From Desulfospira joergensenii DSM 10085 (GTDB lineage Bacteria; Desulfobacterota; Desulfobacteria; Desulfobacterales; Desulfobacteraceae): a stretch of 64,000 nt of DNA. The notes beneath the pieces were generated by a model. It was not told the DNA's origin, did no database searches, and was given only the letters and a program-made list of their open reading frames with translations. Location: assembly GCF_000420085.1 (NCBI RefSeq), contig NZ_ATUG01000003.1, positions 62,001 to 126,000 on the forward strand. The letters run 5' to 3'. Made by a program: the position numbers and the translations under genes. Below are positions 52,372 through 62,957 of this stretch, piece by piece; position 1 is the first letter of the stretch; each line of letters begins with the position of its first letter.

Positions 52372-54018
52372 ATGGAACTTGTCAGTCAGCATGTCAAAGG
52401 CATAATGGAAGAGTGTAAACTCCGGGCCAGGGATGCGGGCTTGCGCTTTGACGATGAGACCCTTGAGTACATCGTGACCAACCGGGATATGATCGAGCTT
52501 TCCCCCAAGGTCATGATTCCCACCCTCTACGACTACTGGGTCCATGACGTAAAAGTGCTGTCCGGCAAGGGGATGTACGAGGCATATCCCTCCAATCCCT
52601 ATGAGACCGTCATCAACACCCGGCCGGCCATCTCCTATTACAACGACAACAACCCGGACTGGCTCAACGTCATGATCTTTTACCATGTCCTGGGACACAT
52701 CGATTTCTTCCAGAACAATATTTTTTTTAAAAACACCTGGGATGTGGATATTACGGGCCAGGCCCTGGCCGACAAGCGCATGATTGCCAGGCTGCGGTCT
52801 GAAAAGGGTAGATGGGTCGATTATGCCATTGAATTCTCAAGGTCGGTGGACAACCTGGTGGGATACCATCACCACTTGAATCGGATCTTTTCAGAAGAGA
52901 AACAAAGGCGGATCAGCCGGATTGATTTTTATTTTGATATTTTTCTCCAGAGGATAAAAAAGGTTCCCCACAACACCTATCTCAAGGAGATCACCCGGTA
53001 CAATCGTTGCCGGGAAACCGATGAAGATTTTTTTGATCTGATCAAGGGCCTTTATCCGGAATTTGAGGAGTTGTATAAAAAAGAAAGCGAGTCCAAGATC
53101 GAGCCTGAACTTGATGTGATGGAGTATATCTTAAGATACTCCTCTTTTCTCAAACAGGAGGAGAATGAATGGATAAAGTCTGTTATTCAGATTGTCCGAA
53201 ACACCTCCCTCTACTTCCAGCCCCAGGTCCGCAGCAAGATCATGAACGAGGGATGGGCCAGCTACTGGCATGACACCCTTTTCATGAGGGACGACAGAAT
53301 CAGCGGGCACGAGTCGGATTACGCCAAGGTCAATGCCGCCGTTACCTCCCTTCCCAAGGTCGGATTCAACCCCTATGCCCTGGGCATGAGGCTTTTTGAG
53401 CATATCCGTGAAATGGAGAACAAGGGCTGCTACTCCATTGAATATTCCCGGCTCAGGGACGAAGTCCGAAAAGATCGGTACGACGATCAGAAAAATACCG
53501 GGGATTCGTATATATTTAAAATCCGGGAAACCTTGAATGATTTTACCTTTATCAACCGGTTTGTTGACCAGGAATTTGTCACCCGGCATAAGCTCTTTGT
53601 TACCGGAAAGCGGTTTGTCCGGGAAAAAATGGCATGGGAGTACTATATTAAATCCAAGAAAGCCGAAGATTATAAGCAGATGATCATCAACTCCCTGTAC
53701 CATCCCCCCCATATCCGGGTGGACCGGGAAGAAAGCAAAAAGGGGATTCTCTACCTGGACCATACCTTCGAAGGCAAGCCCCTGAAACTGGATTATATCG
53801 AAAACACCATGATGGGTATCGAGTATCTATGGGGCGGTCCGGTTTACCTTGAGACCAGTGAGCCTGTGACCTCGTCCAAGAAGGCAGTGACTTCATATGC
53901 CAATTTCTGGGATCCGGCTGCCCCGGCAGCCAAGGAAGATGAATCCAAAGAAAAAATCCAGTGGAAGCGGCTGCTCTATGTCATGGAAGATCGTAAACTG
54001 AATAAGCGGGAGCTGTGA
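52372..54018 (+). CDS. SpoVR/YcgB-family protein
   Basis: This 548-residue protein belongs to the SpoVR family. Key stretches are FYHVLGHIDFFQNN, NEGWASYWHDTLFMRDD and PYALGMRLFEHIREMENKG, which contain His and Glu residues suggestive of a metal site. It is known to act with PrkA and YeaH, but its chemistry is unknown. The start at 52372 (MELVSQHV) was chosen over a TTG 6 bp earlier. It ends 3 bp before the next gene. Confidence 0.94.
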   Translation: MELVSQHVKGIMEECKLRARDAGLRFDDETLEYIVTNRDMIELSPKVMIPTLYDYWVHDVKVLSGKGMYEAYPSNPYETVINTRPAISYYNDNNPDWLNVMIFYHVLGHIDFFQNNIFFKNTWDVDITGQALADKRMIARLRSEKGRWVDYAIEFSRSVDNLVGYHHHLNRIFSEEKQRRISRIDFYFDIFLQRIKKVPHNTYLKEITRYNRCRETDEDFFDLIKGLYPEFEELYKKESESKIEPELDVMEYILRYSSFLKQEENEWIKSVIQIVRNTSLYFQPQVRSKIMNEGWASYWHDTLFMRDDRISGHESDYAKVNAAVTSLPKVGFNPYALGMRLFEHIREMENKGCYSIEYSRLRDEVRKDRYDDQKNTGDSYIFKIRETLNDFTFINRFVDQEFVTRHKLFVTGKRFVREKMAWEYYIKSKKAEDYKQMIINSLYHPPHIRVDREESKKGILYLDHTFEGKPLKLDYIENTMMGIEYLWGGPVYLETSEPVTSSKKAVTSYANFWDPAAPAAKEDESKEKIQWKRLLYVMEDRKLNKREL

Positions 54019-54021
54019 TTG

Positions 54022-56358
54022 ATGACGGAAAACAAGACATCCTCGACAAAATCCACGGGTCAGGTTTCAGACCTGGCCGTTGACCAGGCACTTGAGCTGC
54101 TGGACCGGGAAATCAGGGATTATCAGAGGCTCCAACCCGTATCTTTTGGGGATTTTTTGAATATCTTAAAATCAGACCCCTCCCAGGTCCTGAGAAATAT
54201 CTTCCAGTCCTTCCACGATATGATCAAAAGCTATGTGGAGGAATCCCAGGAATCGATCACCGATGACCTGACCCGGATGGCCTTTACCGACTATGATTGT
54301 TCAAGGCTGTTCTCCGAAGGATCCAGCAACCCCTATTTCCCGGACATGCTTTTTGCCAACCGCTTCATGAAGCAGATGGAGTACCTACGGCACGGGGCCC
54401 AGCAGAACAGGATCTATGTATTTTACGGACCCCACGGGTGCGGCAAGAGCACATTTTTAAACAATCTTTTAAAAAAATTTGAGATCTATGCCAATACAGA
54501 GGAGGGTCTGCGCTATGAGATCGTCTGGCGGCTGGATATCAAAAAGCTCCAGGACAAGGAAGCCGTCATCCCGGTTTCCGCCTTTGAAAAGCTGATCCAG
54601 TACGTGGAAAAGGAAGGGGAGACAAACATGGACAGGGACGCCGGGCTGATTGAATTCACCGGCAAGGAAAGGGATTATATTGAAATTCCCTGTCTGGCCC
54701 ATGACAATCCCTTTCTGGTCATCCCCAAGGAACAGCGCAGAAATGTCCTGGATGAACTGATCAAGAACGATGAGTTCAAATGGCGTCTGTTTACGGAAAA
54801 AGAGTATGAATGGGTATTTAAAGAGGAGGTCTGCACGGTCTGCTCCTCCATTTATCATTCCCTGCTTGAACGGGTGGGGAATCCCGGTGAAGTCTTTAAG
54901 ATGCTCCATGCCAGGCCCTATTACTTTAACCGGCGGATCGGCAACGGCATCTCTGTGTTCAATCCAGGGGACCAGCCCTTAAAGCAGAACATCATCTCAA
55001 ATCAGATGCTTCAGAAAAGGATCAACACCCTGTTCCAGGACTCCAACATCATCAACTATATCTTTTCCAACTTTGCCAAAGTCAACAATGGGATATACGC
55101 CCTCATGGATATCAAGTCCCATAATGTGGAGAGGATGGTGGAACTGCACAATGTGATTTCCGAAGGGGTTCACAAGGTCGAAAATGTAGAGGAGAGGGTG
55201 GATTCCCTGTTCTTTGCCCTGATGAATCCCGAGGACAAACAGAATATCGGGGATTTCCCTTCCTTTGACGACAGGATTCAGTACATCGACATTCCCTATG
55301 TCCTGGACGTGAAGACCGAAGTGAAGATCTATCTGAACATCTTCGGCCGCCACGTGGAGAGCAGTTTTCTGCCCATGGTTCTGGATAACTTTGCCAGGAT
55401 CATCATCTGCACCCGCATCGGAAAAGAATCCTCGGCCCTGGAAGAGTGGATCCAGGAGCCCAAGAAGTATATGAACTTCTGCGACGACAACCTCATGCTG
55501 CTGAAGATGGAGCTTTTTTCCGGAAACATTCCCAAATGGCTGGATGATGACGATCTCAAGGCCCTGGATAAAAAGAGGATGAAAAAGATCATTGCCGAGT
55601 CTGAGATTTACGGAAAGGAGGGCTTTTCAGGACGGGACTCCATCAAGATATTTGATCAGTTTTACTCCAAGTATGCCAAGGAAGACAAGCTGATCAACAT
55701 GTCGGAACTCTGCACCTTTTTTAAAAAAATGGACTCTGATCCCAAAAAAAAGATTCCAGAGGGGTTTTTGTCCTCCCTATTGAGAATGTACGATTATTCC
55801 GTGCTCCAGCAGGTCAAGGAATCCCTTTACTATTACAATGAAGAGCAGATTGCCAAGGATATCAAAAATTATATCTCCGCCGTGACCAATGAGATCAACT
55901 CCGTGATCCGGTGCATTTTCACCAAAGAGGAGATCCATGTCACCGAGGCTTTTCTGGAGAGCATTGAAAACCGTCTCCTGGCGGAGAACATGGACCAGAA
56001 CCGGAGAAAGGATATCCGGAACGATGTGCTCAAGGAGTATACCACCCGGACCCTGACCCATGAAATCATGATCGAGGGCAAGGACATCCTTGAGACCCGG
56101 CTTTTTGAATCCCTTTACGAGCGGTATGTCCACAACCTCAAGAAACGGGTGCTGGAGCCCTTTGTGGACAATGAAAACTTCAGGGGCGCCATCAAGGATT
56201 TTGATACGGAAAAATTCAGAACCCATGACAAGCGGATCAAAAAGGACGTGAAATTTCTCATCGACAATTTGTCCCGGAAATTCGGATATACCCTCCAGGG
56301 GGCCAACGAGGCCTGTATCTATGTGATTGACAATGATCTGGCCAATAAGTTCAAGTGA
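54022..56358 (+). CDS. Second PrkA-like large P-loop protein
   Basis: This 778-residue protein carries a Walker A motif GPHGCGKSTFLNNLLKKFE (about residue 140) in a PrkA-like arrangement, with MLFANRFMKQMEYL before it. The middle has YVLDVKTEVKIYLNIFGRHVESSFLPM-type segments, and the C-terminus is helical. It resembles PrkA in layout but is clearly a distinct subfamily, not a copy. The ATG at 54022 lies 3 bp after spoVR, so it is co-transcribed. It may form a complex with PrkA. Confidence 0.8.
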   Translation: MTENKTSSTKSTGQVSDLAVDQALELLDREIRDYQRLQPVSFGDFLNILKSDPSQVLRNIFQSFHDMIKSYVEESQESITDDLTRMAFTDYDCSRLFSEGSSNPYFPDMLFANRFMKQMEYLRHGAQQNRIYVFYGPHGCGKSTFLNNLLKKFEIYANTEEGLRYEIVWRLDIKKLQDKEAVIPVSAFEKLIQYVEKEGETNMDRDAGLIEFTGKERDYIEIPCLAHDNPFLVIPKEQRRNVLDELIKNDEFKWRLFTEKEYEWVFKEEVCTVCSSIYHSLLERVGNPGEVFKMLHARPYYFNRRIGNGISVFNPGDQPLKQNIISNQMLQKRINTLFQDSNIINYIFSNFAKVNNGIYALMDIKSHNVERMVELHNVISEGVHKVENVEERVDSLFFALMNPEDKQNIGDFPSFDDRIQYIDIPYVLDVKTEVKIYLNIFGRHVESSFLPMVLDNFARIIICTRIGKESSALEEWIQEPKKYMNFCDDNLMLLKMELFSGNIPKWLDDDDLKALDKKRMKKIIAESEIYGKEGFSGRDSIKIFDQFYSKYAKEDKLINMSELCTFFKKMDSDPKKKIPEGFLSSLLRMYDYSVLQQVKESLYYYNEEQIAKDIKNYISAVTNEINSVIRCIFTKEEIHVTEAFLESIENRLLAENMDQNRRKDIRNDVLKEYTTRTLTHEIMIEGKDILETRLFESLYERYVHNLKKRVLEPFVDNENFRGAIKDFDTEKFRTHDKRIKKDVKFLIDNLSRKFGYTLQGANEACIYVIDNDLANKFK

Positions 56359-56430
56359 TGTCTGATTGAAAACCGCGCAAGTGCATCGGGATTATTCCTT
56401 GATTCTTGGCCCTACATCATTTATCCTTTC

Positions 56431-56470
56431 AGGCCGAAATAAAACCCATATCCGCCGGCCTTGTTTGTTT
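56431..56470 (+). terminator. Weak hairpin after the prkA cluster
   Basis: AGGCCG (56431-56436) can pair with CGGCCT (56456-56461), followed by a T-rich tract TGTTTGTTT. The long loop makes this uncertain. Confidence 0.35.
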
Positions 56471-56555
56471 AAGTCCGGTAAAATCAATATAAAATCAACG
56501 GGCCCGGGACAGCGTTTTTGACAACAGGCCTCTGATTCTGGACAGCCCCCTTGCC

Positions 56556-59500
56556 ATGACCCAATCCATCATCCATGAAATCAATCAGCAGAAAAGCAGT
56601 GTGATTATTGCCGGGGAAGAGGGGGCCCACAAAGCCTATCTTACATCCCGGATCTTCAGATCGGCCGGTCAAAGCCTTGTGGTCGTCCTGGGGGATCAGA
56701 AAACGGCCCAGGCCTTCATGGAAGACCTGAAATTTTTCCTTCCCCAGGAGGAGGAGGCGGTTCTCTATTTTCCCGGATACCATATCCAGCCTTTCAAATC
56801 CCTCTCATATCACCGGGAAACCTCCACTTCCCGTCTGGCTGTGCTGTCCGAGCTCATGGAATCCGGTTCCTCACCCAGAATCGTTGTCACCCATATCGAG
56901 ACCCTTCTTCAGCAGCTCATTCCCAAAACCGGGATCAATCATTTTTCAGAACTAGTCATGGTCAATGAGGAGACCGACCGGGATGATCTGGTGGCCAAAC
57001 TGGAAGCCGGCGGATACATCCGGACCTCCCTGGTGGAGGATCCCGGAGATTACTCGGTCAGGGGAGGGATCCTGGACCTGTTTTCACCGGGACAGGCCTA
57101 TCCGGTAAGGCTGGAGTTTTTCGGTGACCTTGTGGAATCCATCCGGCTGTTTTCTCCCTATACCCAAAGAACCACTCGGGACCTGTCTGAAATCGTTATT
57201 CTGCCGGCCACCGAGGCTGTGATTCACCGGCAGGATCATCCCCACATCCTTGCCCGGCTCCGCCGGGCCGGAGCTGCAGCCGGACTGGAGGCCCCCAGGG
57301 TCCGGGAATATGTGAATACCATCCGGGAAACCGGCCGGTTCCCCGGCATAGAGAGCATGCTTTCCATTGTATATGAAACCCTGGATACCTTTTTCGACTA
57401 TATTCCGGACAAGGGGCTTGTGATCCTGGATTCCCCGGATGTGCTGGAGTCCAGGGCCCTTGATTTTGAAAACAAGGCCCTTCTCAACTACAGGACCGTG
57501 ACATCGGAAAACCGTCTTTGTGTTGAACCCGAGACCATTTACCTTTCCTGGGACCAGGTCCGGCGGAAAATAGACTCCCTGAACCACCTGTCCTTTAAAC
57601 CGCTTGAGCTGGAAGAGGATAAGGCAAAAACCAGGATATTTCATTTCAATTGCCAGGACAACCTGATCCTTTCCCAGCAGCTGCGGTCTCTTTCCGGTGA
57701 GGAACATCCCCTCCAGCCTCTGGTGGACTGGATACAAAAAAGATCCGACCTGGGGCAGAAGACCCTTTGCGTCCTCAGCCAGCCGGTCCAGGCCAAGCGC
57801 CTGCTCTCCCTTCTGGCCCCCTATGGAATTGAACCCGGGTTTGTGGATTCCTTTGACTCGGTCCGGGGCAAAAGGCCTGGAATCTATTATCTGATCGGCG
57901 ATCTTGGCGCCGGGTTTATCCTGGAGCAGGAAGGTCTGGCCCTGATCACGGAAAATGAGATTTTCGGCAAAAAAAGAATCCGGCGCCACAAGAGTGCGGC
58001 CCGGGATCTGAAAACCGAATTCATTGCTCCGGAAGAATTGAAAGAGGGAGACATCGTCGTTCACATGGAGCATGGTCTCGGGCAGTACCGGGGACTTTGC
58101 CGCCTGAAGGTCGAGAACATTGCCCAGGATTTTATTCTCATCCTGTTCCGGGATGATGACAAATTATATCTGCCCGTGGACCGCATCGAAATGATCGGCA
58201 AATACGTGGGCATGGACGGCTACACCCCGGTCCTGGACAAGATCGGGTCTAAAACCTGGGTGAAATCCAAGGCCAAGGCCAAGGCAGAGGTGGAAAAAAT
58301 GGCTGCCGACCTTCTGGACCTCTATGCCAAAAGAAGAGTCAAGAAAGGCTTTTCCTTTAGCCGGCCGGACCATGTTTACAATGATTTTGAAGCTTCTTTT
58401 CCCTATGAGGAAACCCGGGATCAGCTAAAGGCCATCGATGATGTGAGCCTGGACATGGAATCTCCCATTGCCATGGACCGGCTGGTCTGCGGGGATGTGG
58501 GATACGGCAAGACAGAGGTGGCCGTCAGGGCGGCCTTTAAGGCGGTAAACGACGGAAAACAGGCCGCTGTGGTTGTTCCCACCACCATATTGGCGGAACA
58601 GCATCTGGCCACCTTCAGGGAACGGTTCAGCAACTATCCGGTAAATGTGGAGTGCCTTTCCCGGTTCAGGTCCAGAAAGGAACAGACCCGGATCATCAAG
58701 CAGATGGAGTCGGGACTGACCGACATCGTCATCGGAACCCACAGGTTGCTGCAGAAGGATGTGGGATTCAAATCCCTGGGCCTTCTGGTCATCGACGAAG
58801 AGCAGCGGTTCGGGGTCAAGCACAAGGAGGCCCTCAAGAAAAAGAGAAGCACGGTGGATGTGCTGGCCCTGAGCGCCACCCCCATTCCCCGGACCCTTCA
58901 CATGTCTTTGACCGGGATGCGGGATATCAGCGTGATCACCACCCCGCCGGCAGACCGCCAGCCCATTGTCTCCTATATTTCGAAATATGAAGAGGCCATT
59001 GTCAAGGATGCGGTGAAAAAGGAACTGGCCAGAAACGGCCAGGTTTTTTTCGTCCATAACAATATAAAAAGTATTTTTAAGATGGCTGCTGAGCTTGAAG
59101 CCCTGGTCCCGGAGGCCAAAATAGGAGTGGCCCACGGCAGGCTTTCGGAAGCCGACCTGGAAAAGGTCATGTTCCAGTTCGTCAATTTTGAGATCAACCT
59201 TCTGGTCTGCACCACCATCATTGAATCGGGTCTGGATATCCCTTCGGCCAACACCATGATCATCAACAAGGCTGAACGCTTCGGTCTCTCCCAGATCTAT
59301 CAGCTCCGGGGCCGCATCGGCCGGGGAGATCACCAGGCCTACGCCTACCTGTTCATCTCAGACGAATCCCGCCTCACCAAGGACGCCAAAAAAAGACTGT
59401 CCGCACTCATGGAGTACAAGGACCTGGGCTCCGGGTTCCAGATCGCCATGAAGGATCTGCAGATCCGGGGAGCCGGAACAGCCCTGGGGGCTTCCCAGTC

Positions 59501-60050
59501 CGGACATATCGCGGCCGTGGGCTATGATATGTTTTTAAAGCTTTTGGACAACGCGGTCCATGAGCTCAAGGGAGAATCGAGGATCGAACCCCTGGAGCCC
59601 GAGATCAACGCATCCATATCTTCGGGATTTCCCGATACCTATATCGAATCCGTGGAGCAGCGTCTCACCCTTTACCGAAGGCTCTCCCGCCTCACCCGGG
59701 TGTCCGAGATCGCAGACATGAAAAAAGAACTGGCAGACCGGTATGGAAAGCTTCCCAAGGAAGCGGAAAACATGCTCCTCAAGATCATGCTCAGGGTCTT
59801 GTCCATCCAGGCCGGGATCCAACGCCTGGATATCACCCCCAACACCCTGATCCTCGTATTTTCCGAGGATCATATGAAGTTTTCCCTGGATCGGCTGGAA
59901 AAAATCCTGGTCAATCTGCCGCCCCACCGATTCCTGAAAAAGGAGAGCGTCCGGTTTCAGCTGGGCCGGAAAAGACTCAATATCTCTCCGGCCCTGGTGG
60001 AGACCCGGAATATTCTCAAAGCCCTTATCCAGGCCCAGACCCGGGGATAG
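56556..60050 (+). CDS. mfd: Transcription-repair coupling factor
   Basis: This 1164-residue protein removes stalled RNA polymerase and recruits the UvrA system. The N-terminal UvrB-like region has SRLAVLSELMES and GGILDLFSPG. The RNAP-interacting domain has VVHMEHGLGQYRGL and VDRIEMIGKYVG. The helicase motor has the Walker A GDVGYGKTEVAVRAA (about residue 646), motif II VIDEEQRFGVKHKE, and motif VI SQIYQLRGRIGRGD. The C-terminal TRCF domain is present. The length is usual. Confidence 0.98.
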   Translation: MTQSIIHEINQQKSSVIIAGEEGAHKAYLTSRIFRSAGQSLVVVLGDQKTAQAFMEDLKFFLPQEEEAVLYFPGYHIQPFKSLSYHRETSTSRLAVLSELMESGSSPRIVVTHIETLLQQLIPKTGINHFSELVMVNEETDRDDLVAKLEAGGYIRTSLVEDPGDYSVRGGILDLFSPGQAYPVRLEFFGDLVESIRLFSPYTQRTTRDLSEIVILPATEAVIHRQDHPHILARLRRAGAAAGLEAPRVREYVNTIRETGRFPGIESMLSIVYETLDTFFDYIPDKGLVILDSPDVLESRALDFENKALLNYRTVTSENRLCVEPETIYLSWDQVRRKIDSLNHLSFKPLELEEDKAKTRIFHFNCQDNLILSQQLRSLSGEEHPLQPLVDWIQKRSDLGQKTLCVLSQPVQAKRLLSLLAPYGIEPGFVDSFDSVRGKRPGIYYLIGDLGAGFILEQEGLALITENEIFGKKRIRRHKSAARDLKTEFIAPEELKEGDIVVHMEHGLGQYRGLCRLKVENIAQDFILILFRDDDKLYLPVDRIEMIGKYVGMDGYTPVLDKIGSKTWVKSKAKAKAEVEKMAADLLDLYAKRRVKKGFSFSRPDHVYNDFEASFPYEETRDQLKAIDDVSLDMESPIAMDRLVCGDVGYGKTEVAVRAAFKAVNDGKQAAVVVPTTILAEQHLATFRERFSNYPVNVECLSRFRSRKEQTRIIKQMESGLTDIVIGTHRLLQKDVGFKSLGLLVIDEEQRFGVKHKEALKKKRSTVDVLALSATPIPRTLHMSLTGMRDISVITTPPADRQPIVSYISKYEEAIVKDAVKKELARNGQVFFVHNNIKSIFKMAAELEALVPEAKIGVAHGRLSEADLEKVMFQFVNFEINLLVCTTIIESGLDIPSANTMIINKAERFGLSQIYQLRGRIGRGDHQAYAYLFISDESRLTKDAKKRLSALMEYKDLGSGFQIAMKDLQIRGAGTALGASQSGHIAAVGYDMFLKLLDNAVHELKGESRIEPLEPEINASISSGFPDTYIESVEQRLTLYRRLSRLTRVSEIADMKKELADRYGKLPKEAENMLLKIMLRVLSIQAGIQRLDITPNTLILVFSEDHMKFSLDRLEKILVNLPPHRFLKKESVRFQLGRKRLNISPALVETRNILKALIQAQTRG

Positions 60051-60097
60051 AAGAAAAATCCATGGAAGATGGATTGGGGCAGGGGGCGGGTCCGCAA

Positions 60098-61000
60098 TCA
60101 GGTGAGAAGGGTCAGCCCCAGTTCTTCTGCGATTTTCAGGGCCTGCCTGTACTCTTTTACGGTGAGGGATCTGGAAAGTTCCGGGATGTTCCGGGCCCGG
60201 TACATGGGCCGGTACTGGGACATGACATTGACCCGGGTCCGGGGGGAGATCTCATTGGCCAGAAAGTTCAGAATTCTATCGGTTCCGGCCAGATTTTCAG
60301 GCAGGACCAGGTGGCGGACCAGCAGGCCCGACCGGGCAATCCCCCCTCCATCCAGGATCAGGTCTCCGACCTGGTCGTGCATCTCTTTTAGGGCCTTTCT
60401 TGCTACTTGGGGATAATCCGGGGCATTGCATGCCTGTTTTGCGATGGTGCCGTCCCAGAATTTAAAATCCGGCATATAGATATCCACGATGCCGTCCAGT
60501 ATTTTGAGAGCCTCCAGGCTCTCATACCCGGAGCTGTTATAGACCAGGGGAAGATCAAGCCCGTTTTCAGCGGCAATGTCCAGCCCTTCCAGGATAAAAG
60601 GCAGATAATGTCCCGGGCTGACCAGGTTGATATTATGGCATCCTGCTTTTTGAAGATAGAGCATGACCGAAGCCAGCTGGCCCGGTTCTGCCTCCTCTCC
60701 TCTCCCCTCTAGGCTGATGTCAAAGTTCTGGCAGAAAATGCACCCAAGGCTGCAATGGGTGAAAAAAACGGTTCCCGAGCCCCCTGAACCGGACAGGGGA
60801 GGTTCCTCTCCAAAATGGGGGGAAAAACTGGAAATCTCCAGATGGTTTGTGGCCCTGCAATATCCCCTTTGATCTCTGCTTCGAGTGATTCGGCAGGCCC
60901 TGGGGCAGAGACGGCAGCTTTCCATGAGGTCCCGGGCCTGGGCAATCTTTATTTTCAGCAGGCCCTGCTGTCTGGTTTGCAGATAGATCGGCATATCCAT
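60098..61000 (-). CDS. Radical SAM protein (PflA/AmmeMemoRadiSam-like)
   Basis: This is a 300-residue protein. An N-terminal CxxCPRxC-type cysteine segment (CRLCPRAC, then GYC) is followed by the radical SAM motif CSLGCIFCQN (CxxxCxxC). Later parts include LPLVYNSSGYESLEAL and FKFWDGTIAKQACNAPDYP. It resembles PflA-type activases of glycyl-radical enzymes or radical SAM proteins of unknown substrate in anaerobes. No partner glycyl-radical enzyme is in the window. Confidence 0.88.
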   Translation of the reverse strand: MDMPIYLQTRQQGLLKIKIAQARDLMESCRLCPRACRITRSRDQRGYCRATNHLEISSFSPHFGEEPPLSGSGGSGTVFFTHCSLGCIFCQNFDISLEGRGEEAEPGQLASVMLYLQKAGCHNINLVSPGHYLPFILEGLDIAAENGLDLPLVYNSSGYESLEALKILDGIVDIYMPDFKFWDGTIAKQACNAPDYPQVARKALKEMHDQVGDLILDGGGIARSGLLVRHLVLPENLAGTDRILNFLANEISPRTRVNVMSQYRPMYRARNIPELSRSLTVKEYRQALKIAEELGLTLLT

Positions 61001-61206
61001 GGCTCTGAATTTTGTACGGTTTGGGTTTTATTTCCCAGATACTTGTTTATATTTTTATAAAATTTTATATAATAGCCGGAACCCAAGAAGGCATCACCCC
61101 TCGAACCCATTCCTGTTTCTCCTGGTGCGGTTATTTGAAGCTATCATTTTTTCTCCTCCATATCCATAGGTTCGGGTTTTATTTGGACTGTTTTTCAGGA
61201 AAAATC

Positions 61207-62862
61207 ATGAACCGAAAACTGCCTGATATTCAAGAATTCCAAACCCTGATCTTTAAAAAAAAAGATATTCTCAGATTTTTATTGTCTTTTAGCAGAAGGC
61301 TTCTCAAGGCCAGGCAGGCAGGTCTTATGTTTGGTACGGATTATTCGGGAGAGAAGTTTCTGCCCCCCTACAAATGGGACAGGGGCGTGGTTCACAAACT
61401 GGACGGCAGGGGGGCGGCAGGCCTCCTGTTTCAATGGTTCGGCCCGGGCATCGTGAAAATAAAAAGGCTCTCTCCGGTCTATTTCTCCAGGACGGATCCC
61501 TTTGGGGATGTCAGGGAAAATGAGGGGGTGGTGGCCTATATCCTGAGGAAACACAAGGATTACTATGCAAAGGGAATTAAAGTCCTGATTATAAACGGGA
61601 TCGGACTTGCACCCCGTACCAGTGGAGAGCCGGGCAGGGCAGGTAAGATCCCAAATGATCTGCCGGTGATCTCCTATGACGGAAAAGGCTTTGATATGCA
61701 GGCCGATATCCGGGTGGATCCGAATATCATCGGGTATTTCAGGCCGGATAATTTTGTATCCGCCTATGTCCCGGACTATGGGGCCATTATCTTCAATACC
61801 GTGGACCGGCAGCTTCTTAAGATGGATGATAAAGGCTTTGTCCATGGAGACCGGCTGAAAAAAAGAATGGATACCCTTGTTTCGGCCATTGAAACCGCCT
61901 CCCTGGCCTATCTGGGCAAAGCCAGGGGCAGGTCTGCCACCAAACTGATCTGGCGCAAGGAAAAGAGACTGCGGAAAACCTGGACCCGGCTCAAGGAAAA
62001 AGAGGCGGAACTGGACGAGCAAAAAAAACAGCTCATGGCCGTGGGCGCGGTAAAGGCAAGTCAGTTGAAAATGACCCCTGTCATGATAACCGACGGGGTT
62101 TATGCTTTTCTGGATATGGTTGGATCGGTCCGGGTCAGAAATTGCCTAAGCCCCAGGGAGTACTTTCTGATATTGAACCTCTGCCATGAAATCGCCGCTG
62201 AAACCGCGGCTGTCTTTTCCTGTCGTGTGGACAATTTCATCGGAGATTCCGTCTTCCTCCAGAATGTTTCCATATTTGACGATCCCGGCCTTGACCGGCG
62301 GCCCGGTCCTGCCGAGCGTGTCATGCTCCTGGTCTGCGCCCTGGCCTCCATTTTTAATGAGATCCACCGCATCCGGTTAGGCAGCCACCCCATGGACCGG
62401 GAAAAGAGAATCAGGACCCTCATGAGAACCCATTCCATGGATATCGGATTCAGGGCCGGCCTTGAATTCGGACCGGCCCTGGTCGGCCCCCTGGGATCCT
62501 CAAGAAGACGGATCGTCACGGCCATCGGCACAGCCGTGAATACGGCTTCCCGCCTGGAAAGCACGGGCGTATCCCACAAGATTCATACTTCCGAGGAAGT
62601 CCTGAACCTTCTTGAAGAGAATCTGGTCTCAAAGGACACGGCCATGATCTGGAAAATCGGAATCGCCAGGGGGATCTTTGACCGGAGGGACACGGAAAAA
62701 TCCCTCTCTTTTTTCAAATTTTACAGGGAGTACTTTCACCTGGATCAGCAGGTGGTGGAGGAAAATACCAATGCATGCTACAAGGAATTTTCCCGGGAGC
62801 TGACCTATTTTATTCAATGCATCCCGGGTTCTGAAAGCACAAGGGTCTGTGCGGGGATTTGA
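61207..62862 (+). CDS. Class III adenylate/guanylate cyclase-like protein
   Basis: This is a 551-residue protein. The N-terminal ~200 residues are a domain I do not recognise. A coiled-coil linker (about 235-285) follows, then a class III cyclase homology domain: FLDMVGS with metal Asp D303, FIGDSV with second metal Asp D347, and AIGTAVNTASRLES with the transition-state Asn N445 and Arg R449. It should make cAMP or cGMP from ATP or GTP; specificity is not obvious. The start at 61207 has AGGAA 6 bases upstream. No membrane segment is seen. Confidence 0.88.
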   Translation: MNRKLPDIQEFQTLIFKKKDILRFLLSFSRRLLKARQAGLMFGTDYSGEKFLPPYKWDRGVVHKLDGRGAAGLLFQWFGPGIVKIKRLSPVYFSRTDPFGDVRENEGVVAYILRKHKDYYAKGIKVLIINGIGLAPRTSGEPGRAGKIPNDLPVISYDGKGFDMQADIRVDPNIIGYFRPDNFVSAYVPDYGAIIFNTVDRQLLKMDDKGFVHGDRLKKRMDTLVSAIETASLAYLGKARGRSATKLIWRKEKRLRKTWTRLKEKEAELDEQKKQLMAVGAVKASQLKMTPVMITDGVYAFLDMVGSVRVRNCLSPREYFLILNLCHEIAAETAAVFSCRVDNFIGDSVFLQNVSIFDDPGLDRRPGPAERVMLLVCALASIFNEIHRIRLGSHPMDREKRIRTLMRTHSMDIGFRAGLEFGPALVGPLGSSRRRIVTAIGTAVNTASRLESTGVSHKIHTSEEVLNLLEENLVSKDTAMIWKIGIARGIFDRRDTEKSLSFFKFYREYFHLDQQVVEENTNACYKEFSRELTYFIQCIPGSESTRVCAGI

Positions 62863-62957
62863 CCCCTGCATGATGGGCAAATCCCTTGAACTTGGAATCT
62901 AATTTTTCTATAGTGGACGAATACATGGAATGAATAGCAAGGACAATTTAAGGTCAT

